A stretch of 64,000 bases of DNA from CALCZU01 sp964396165. GTDB taxonomy: Bacteria; Bdellovibrionota; FAC87; UBA2466. Position 1 is the first letter of the stretch, and each line of letters starts with the position of its first letter. Of this stretch, positions 63,453-64,000 are shown piece after piece. The stretch covers positions 1-64,000 of the forward strand of contig CAYNEF010000013.1 in NCBI GenBank assembly GCA_964396165.1. Reading direction: 5' to 3'. The notes under the pieces were generated by a model. That model was given only the letters and a program-made list of their open reading frames with translations, was not told the origin of the DNA and searched no databases. The position numbers were made by a program, and so were the translations under genes.

Positions 63453-64000
63453 TTAAAAAATTCTAAAGGTGACTCGGCGGTTCTTACTTTGGTTTTCAAT
63501 AATGGCGACACCTTCTTTATCACGGTTGGGAACAATGGGTTTTACGTCTCCCCAAGCAATGGCACTGGTTCTTTTTTGTAAGTTTTCAGGCAGGTTTAAT
63601 GCGCGTAGTACTGCAAGAGCTCTTTTGGAAGACAGTTCCCAGTTATCCTCGATTTCTTTAGTGTGGATGGGAACGTCATCAGTATGCCCTTCAATTCCGA
63701 TATGAAAGCGATCAGGGACTTGAGACAAGGCTTTTGCCAAAGAATCTAGCTTTTGCAATCCCACTTCATGCAAGCGGTATTCGCCGCTGCTAAAAAAGAC
63801 ATTGTCTTTTACTTCAATGACAATCGCGTCTTCTTCTCTAGATACGGAAATTTGCTCTGAGAGTTTTTGCGTGTCGACCCAAGCGTTAAATTTCTGTTGC
63901 ATGACCTGGACTGGATCTGCGGGCTTAGGTTTGTTCTGGATAGTGGCAACAATTTCTTTAAAATCAGATTGTTTGACTTTCTTGTAGGTGAAACTGAAAA
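63453..64000 (-). CDS. motB: MotB-like OmpA-domain protein, N-terminus outside the window
   Basis: The open frame runs off the right edge; 182 residues are visible. The C-terminal OmpA/MotB peptidoglycan-binding domain is clear: NVFFSSGEYRLHEVGLQKLD, the HIGIEGHTDDVPI core, NWELSSKRALAVLRAL and SKNRRVTF. Visible upstream residues (DFKEIVATIQNKPKPADPV) fit the linker of MotB, a stator protein of the flagellar motor that anchors MotA/MotB to the cell wall. The N-terminal membrane helix that would separate MotB from other OmpA-like proteins is not in the window, so motB is likely but not certain. Confidence 0.78.
   Translation of the reverse strand, partial: FSFTYKKVKQSDFKEIVATIQNKPKPADPVQVMQQKFNAWVDTQKLSEQISVSREEDAIVIEVKDNVFFSSGEYRLHEVGLQKLDSLAKALSQVPDRFHIGIEGHTDDVPIHTKEIEDNWELSSKRALAVLRALNLPENLQKRTSAIAWGDVKPIVPNRDKEGVAIIENQSKNRRVTFRIF

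Overview
This window looks like a chromosomal segment of a diderm (Gram-negative-type) bacterium of moderate-to-low GC. About a third of the genes encode exported proteins, many with lipoprotein signal peptides. A MotB-like gene at the right edge implies flagellar motility. The combination of DUF1554-type lipoproteins, lipid-anchored DsbA-like proteins, PAS-rich kinases and a Prc/Tsp-type protease suggests Bdellovibrionota/Oligoflexia or a Leptospira-like spirochaete. This is an inference; no rRNA gene is present to settle it. No transposase, integrase, phage gene, CRISPR array or replication origin was found. No gene-free stretch exceeds 300 bases. The sequence contains one assembly gap of 100 N (11012-11111).

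Layout. 1-5.8 kb: the 3' part of tRNA-Gly(GCC), a giant lipoprotein with seven exact-length Ig-like repeats and two DUF1554 domains, and two small exported proteins. 5.75-13.1 kb: an O-antigen-ligase-like protein, Cys-rich and Ig-like lipoproteins, a secreted PLD-type nuclease, a DEDDh exonuclease and a large glycosyltransferase interrupted by the gap. 13.3-19.5 kb: an MFS transporter, tRNA-Leu(UAA), a soluble PAS histidine kinase overlapping a receiver-only regulator, and an ECF sigma / anti-sigma / STN-like operon. 19.5-24.2 kb: HAD phosphatase, rlmN, an ABC-F ATPase and an NHL-repeat protein, with a long nested inverted repeat before rlmN. 24.3-31.8 kb: two paralogous lipoproteins made of IPT/TIG domains followed by 14 kelch-like units each. 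31.8-38.7 kb: a membrane hybrid kinase with a CheY-like partner, a 200-bp inverted-repeat element, a diheme cytochrome, and a B12-type radical SAM gene overlapping a SUMF1-domain gene.

38.8-52.2 kb is a surface-polysaccharide region: a deacetylase-like protein, glycosyltransferases, methyltransferases, a CPBP protease, and a tight operon of nucleotidyltransferase, transaldolase, SIS isomerase, glycosyltransferase, NAD-dependent epimerase and Gfo/Idh dehydrogenase. It is followed by an SGNH protein, a DsbA-like protein, an FkbM methyltransferase and a YdcF-like protein. The operon fits synthesis of an unusual (possibly heptose-like) nucleotide sugar.

52.2-64 kb: a Prc/Tsp-type periplasmic protease, 4-hydroxyphenylpyruvate dioxygenase, an exosortase-family protein, a 1403-residue secreted protein with thrombospondin type-3 repeats and an extremely Cys-rich repetitive tail, a coiled-coil lipoprotein, two DsbA-like lipoproteins, a small Cys-rich protein with a C-terminal membrane anchor, and the C-terminal part of a MotB/OmpA-domain protein. 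The grouping of exosortase, Cys-rich surface proteins and lipid-anchored thiol oxidoreductases is the best candidate here for an undescribed export-and-folding system.
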